From positions 6,215,001-6,279,000 of the forward strand of contig NZ_LT607413.1 in the NCBI RefSeq assembly GCF_900091495.1: a stretch of 64,000 nt of DNA. The letters run 5' to 3'. The DNA comes from Micromonospora echinospora (GTDB taxonomy: Bacteria; Actinomycetota; Actinomycetes; Mycobacteriales; Micromonosporaceae). Positions 62,282 through 64,000 of this stretch are shown one piece after another. How positions within the stretch are numbered: the stretch's first letter is position 1; every line of letters begins with the position of its first letter. The translations under genes and the position numbers were made by a program. The notes beneath the pieces are model-generated. The model was not told the origin of the DNA and searched no databases. It worked only from the letters and a program-made list of their open reading frames with translations.

Positions 62282-62566
62282 TCAGCGGGTGCAGATGATC
62301 TGCGCCGTCACAGAGTAGAGGCCCGGCCACGGCTGCGTCGTGTAGCTTCCGCCAGGGCTGCACTGCGTGCTCGGCTCGAACCCGTCCGCGCTGGCGAGGG
62401 AACGCGCGTTTTCCTGGGCCTTGAACAGCGCGGTGAAGTAGTTGTTATTCATTCCGTTGCCGTAAAAGGTCTTGGTTTCGGCGGCGCCCGCCGGCCCGGA
62501 GAGCAGAACGGACGCGGACACCGCCCCGGCCAACGCCGTGGCGACGATCCGACGAAGTGCAGGCAT
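62282..62566 (-). CDS. Small secreted protein, unknown
   Basis: A 94-residue protein with a clear signal peptide (ALRRIVATALAGAVSASVLL ending near AGA) and a mature part of about 65 residues with two Cys: FYGNGMNNNYFTALFKAQEN, ADGFEPSTQCSPGGSYTTQP, YSVTAQIICTR. The Asn/Tyr-rich helix-like part and the terminal strand resemble small secreted actinobacterial proteins of unknown role. GGAG lies nine bases upstream of ATG 62566. Confidence 0.7.
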   Translation of the reverse strand: MPALRRIVATALAGAVSASVLLSGPAGAAETKTFYGNGMNNNYFTALFKAQENARSLASADGFEPSTQCSPGGSYTTQPWPGLYSVTAQIICTR

Positions 62567-62829
62567 GCGAACTCCAGTCTCTTCGATCCGAAGCCCGAGC
62601 TTGACAGATGAATCGACGAACATCAACTACTGCACGAAGCGGCCCCGCCCTCCCGCCAGGGGAGAGTGGGGGCCGCTGAGGCTGGCCGGTATCGGAAGCA
62701 CCGCGCTGGTGATCCTACCGGCGGCCGGCCAGCAGCCGCGCCACGGTCGCCGGGGCGTACACCTTCCCCCGGCCGATCGCGGTCACGACCAGCGGCGCGG
62801 CCACCGCCCCGCTCCGGACGGCTACGCAG

Positions 62830-63246
62830 CAGGGACGACCTGCACGCGTTGGCGAAAGTACTACGCGCCTTCCCGCTGAGGCGGTCGGGTCCGTCACCGT
62901 CGCGCACCCGACGCGGGTTGCCGTCGACGGACCGCCCGCCGCCGGCAAGACCACCCTCGCCGACGCCGTGCTGGTCTTCGACGGCGTCTTCCTCATGCGT
63001 CCGGGACTGATCGACCGGTGGGACCTGCGCATCTTCGTGTCGACTACGCTCGAGAAGACCGTGGATCGTGCCCTGGTCCGGGAGCGCCGGGTGTCATCCC
63101 GGGCCTACGTCGAACGGCGCTGGCGCGAGCGCTACTTCCCCGCCCATCGGTTCTACTTCGCTACGATCCGCCCGACCGATCAGTTCGACATCGTCGTGCG
63201 CAACGACGAGCCCCACCAGCCGCTCGGGGAGACCCATACCCACTGA
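62830..63246 (+). pseudogene. Uridine kinase family gene with internal deletion and frameshift
   Basis: The Walker A region is plain: RVAVDGPPAAGKTTLADA. It is joined directly to VLVFDGVFLMRPGLIDRWDL, IFVSTTLEKTVDRALVRERR and RFYFATIRPTDQFDIVVRND, the second half of uridine kinase-like proteins. Intact relatives have roughly 80 residues between these parts, including the substrate region, so an in-frame internal deletion is evident. Upstream, DDLHALAKVLRAF lies in another frame, showing a frameshift near the N-terminus as well. Probably inactive. Confidence 0.75.
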
Positions 63247-63329
63247 CCGCACTCACACGGCGGATCCGGGTGCCGATCGCGCAGACGACGGTGATGCTGC
63301 GTCGGCGTCGCTGGCGACAACGCCATCGA

Positions 63330-64000
63330 TTATCCGACAACGCGCCGGACGACGGGGACGCCGGACGGACCAGGGCGGTCCTCTGGCCCCGGCGGCCGAC
63401 CGTCGGGGATCTCCGCCCCGGTCGTGCTGATCAGGTCAATGCCGTGCTGGGCTCGCAGGTGCTCGTCCCGGTCACCGGTCTCCGCCGCGATCCGCAGCGC
63501 GGCGGTGTACCGGGCGAGCGCGTCGCCCGGTCGGCCGACGGCCTGCATGACCTCACCGAGGGCGTTGAGGACGCTGGCCTCGCCGTACCGGTGCCCGGCG
63601 GCCCGGAACAGCGCCAACGCCTGCCCGAGATGCTCAACCGCCCGCCCGTACCAGGCCAGTCGGATCTCGACATCGCCCAGATTGGCCAGCGCGATCGCCT
63701 CCCCCACCGCGTCGCCGAGCGCGCCGAAGAGGGTGTACGCCTGCCGGTGGTACTCCGCAGCCGACTCGTGCCGGCCCAGGCTCTCCTCCACGCTGCCCAG
63801 ATTGGTCAGCGCGCCGGCCTCGCCGTACCGGTCGCCGATGGCCCGGAACAGCACGAGCGCCTGCCGCTGCTGCTGTGCGGCCGACTCGTGGCGCCCCAAC
63901 CGGTCATCAACGATGCCGAGGTTGGACAGCGTACGCGCGGTGCCGTACGAGTCGTCGGTCAGCTCGTGCAGCGCGAGGGCCTGACGCAGGTGGCCGGTGG
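63330..64000 (-). CDS. Tetratricopeptide-repeat protein, C-terminal part (5'-partial)
   Basis: The frame is open to the right edge, so the N-terminus lies outside. About 220 residues are visible with at least four TPR units of the AfsR/NB-ARC-associated kind: QALALHELTDDSYGTARTLS, RQALVLFRAIGDRYGEAGAL, RQAYTLFGALGDAVGEAIAL, GQALALFRAAGHRYGEASVL. The last 40 residues are Pro/Gly-rich. In actinomycetes such repeats form the C-terminus of large SARP/STAND regulators; the missing 5' part would decide. Confidence 0.8.
   Translation of the reverse strand, partial: TGHLRQALALHELTDDSYGTARTLSNLGIVDDRLGRHESAAQQQRQALVLFRAIGDRYGEAGALTNLGSVEESLGRHESAAEYHRQAYTLFGALGDAVGEAIALANLGDVEIRLAWYGRAVEHLGQALALFRAAGHRYGEASVLNALGEVMQAVGRPGDALARYTAALRIAAETGDRDEHLRAQHGIDLISTTGAEIPDGRPPGPEDRPGPSGVPVVRRVVG

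Noticed and set aside
1..64000. CRISPR arrays, tRNA or rRNA genes
   Set aside because: No regularly spaced repeats, no tRNA T-loop with matching acceptor stems and no rRNA-like stretches were noticed on either strand by eye.

Overview
The window is GC-rich, uses many GTG and TTG starts with AGGAG-type ribosome sites, and carries actinobacterial hallmarks: an LPxTG-anchored nucleotidase, Tat-exported enzymes, an F420-type LLM flavoprotein, a CBM2-GH5 cellulase, PucR/ROK/LacI/TetR regulators and a small ECF sigma factor. It looks like a soil actinobacterium, most plausibly Micromonosporaceae; that placement is inference from gene style, not from a marker gene.

Layout. 0-6.8 kb: purine scavenging (C-terminal part of a xanthine-dehydrogenase-type Mo subunit, a PucR regulator, adenosine deaminase, a cell-wall 5'-nucleotidase). 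6.8-12.4 kb: a scar zone with an integrase remnant, a truncated RelE-type toxin, other debris, and two complete insertion sequences (IS630 type and IS701 type) lying end to end. 12.4-15.5 kb: ROK regulator and secreted cellulase around a CebR-like operator. 16-19.6 kb: alpha/beta hydrolase, quinone-oxidoreductase-like protein, AraC regulator.

19.8-46.5 kb is the core of interest. It has one complete rubber oxygenase (latex clearing protein, Lcp) whose diagnostic haem-pocket residues fall at the published positions, a second, divergent Lcp paralogue that keeps them, a third DUF2236 protein, and a frameshifted, truncated oxiB remnant directly behind the first lcp. Around these lie an aldehyde dehydrogenase, an acyl-CoA synthetase, three acyl-CoA dehydrogenases, enoyl-CoA hydratase, alpha-methylacyl-CoA racemase, an LLM oxidoreductase, a FadB-type multifunctional protein, a thiolase, a Zn alcohol dehydrogenase, a DUF4334 protein and four regulators (TetR, GntR, and two tandem-domain TetR paralogues). 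I read it as a poly(cis-1,4-isoprene) catabolic island: Lcp cuts rubber outside the cell, the aldehyde end is oxidised and activated to CoA, and beta-oxidation releases acetyl- and propionyl-CoA. Chemistry predicts that the keto end survives as 4-oxopentanoyl- (levulinyl-) CoA, and a three-gene operon at 40.9-44.0 kb (SDR, APH-type kinase, ACAD10/11-type dehydrogenase) matches the logic of the known levulinate pathway (LvaD, LvaA, LvaC). A near-identical operator sits in two divergent promoters of the island and is probably read by its GntR regulator.

47-53.2 kb: a CUT1 sugar ABC transporter without ATPase, an FAD oxidoreductase and a LacI regulator whose putative operator occurs on both sides of its gene. 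53.2-64 kb: mixed small genes (IS5-type transposase fragment, Nudix hydrolase, an unknown protein, Tat-exported serine hydrolase, ECF sigma/anti-sigma pair, secreted proteins), several frameshifted genes including a uridine kinase with an internal deletion, and a TPR protein running off the end. No tRNA, rRNA or CRISPR array was seen.
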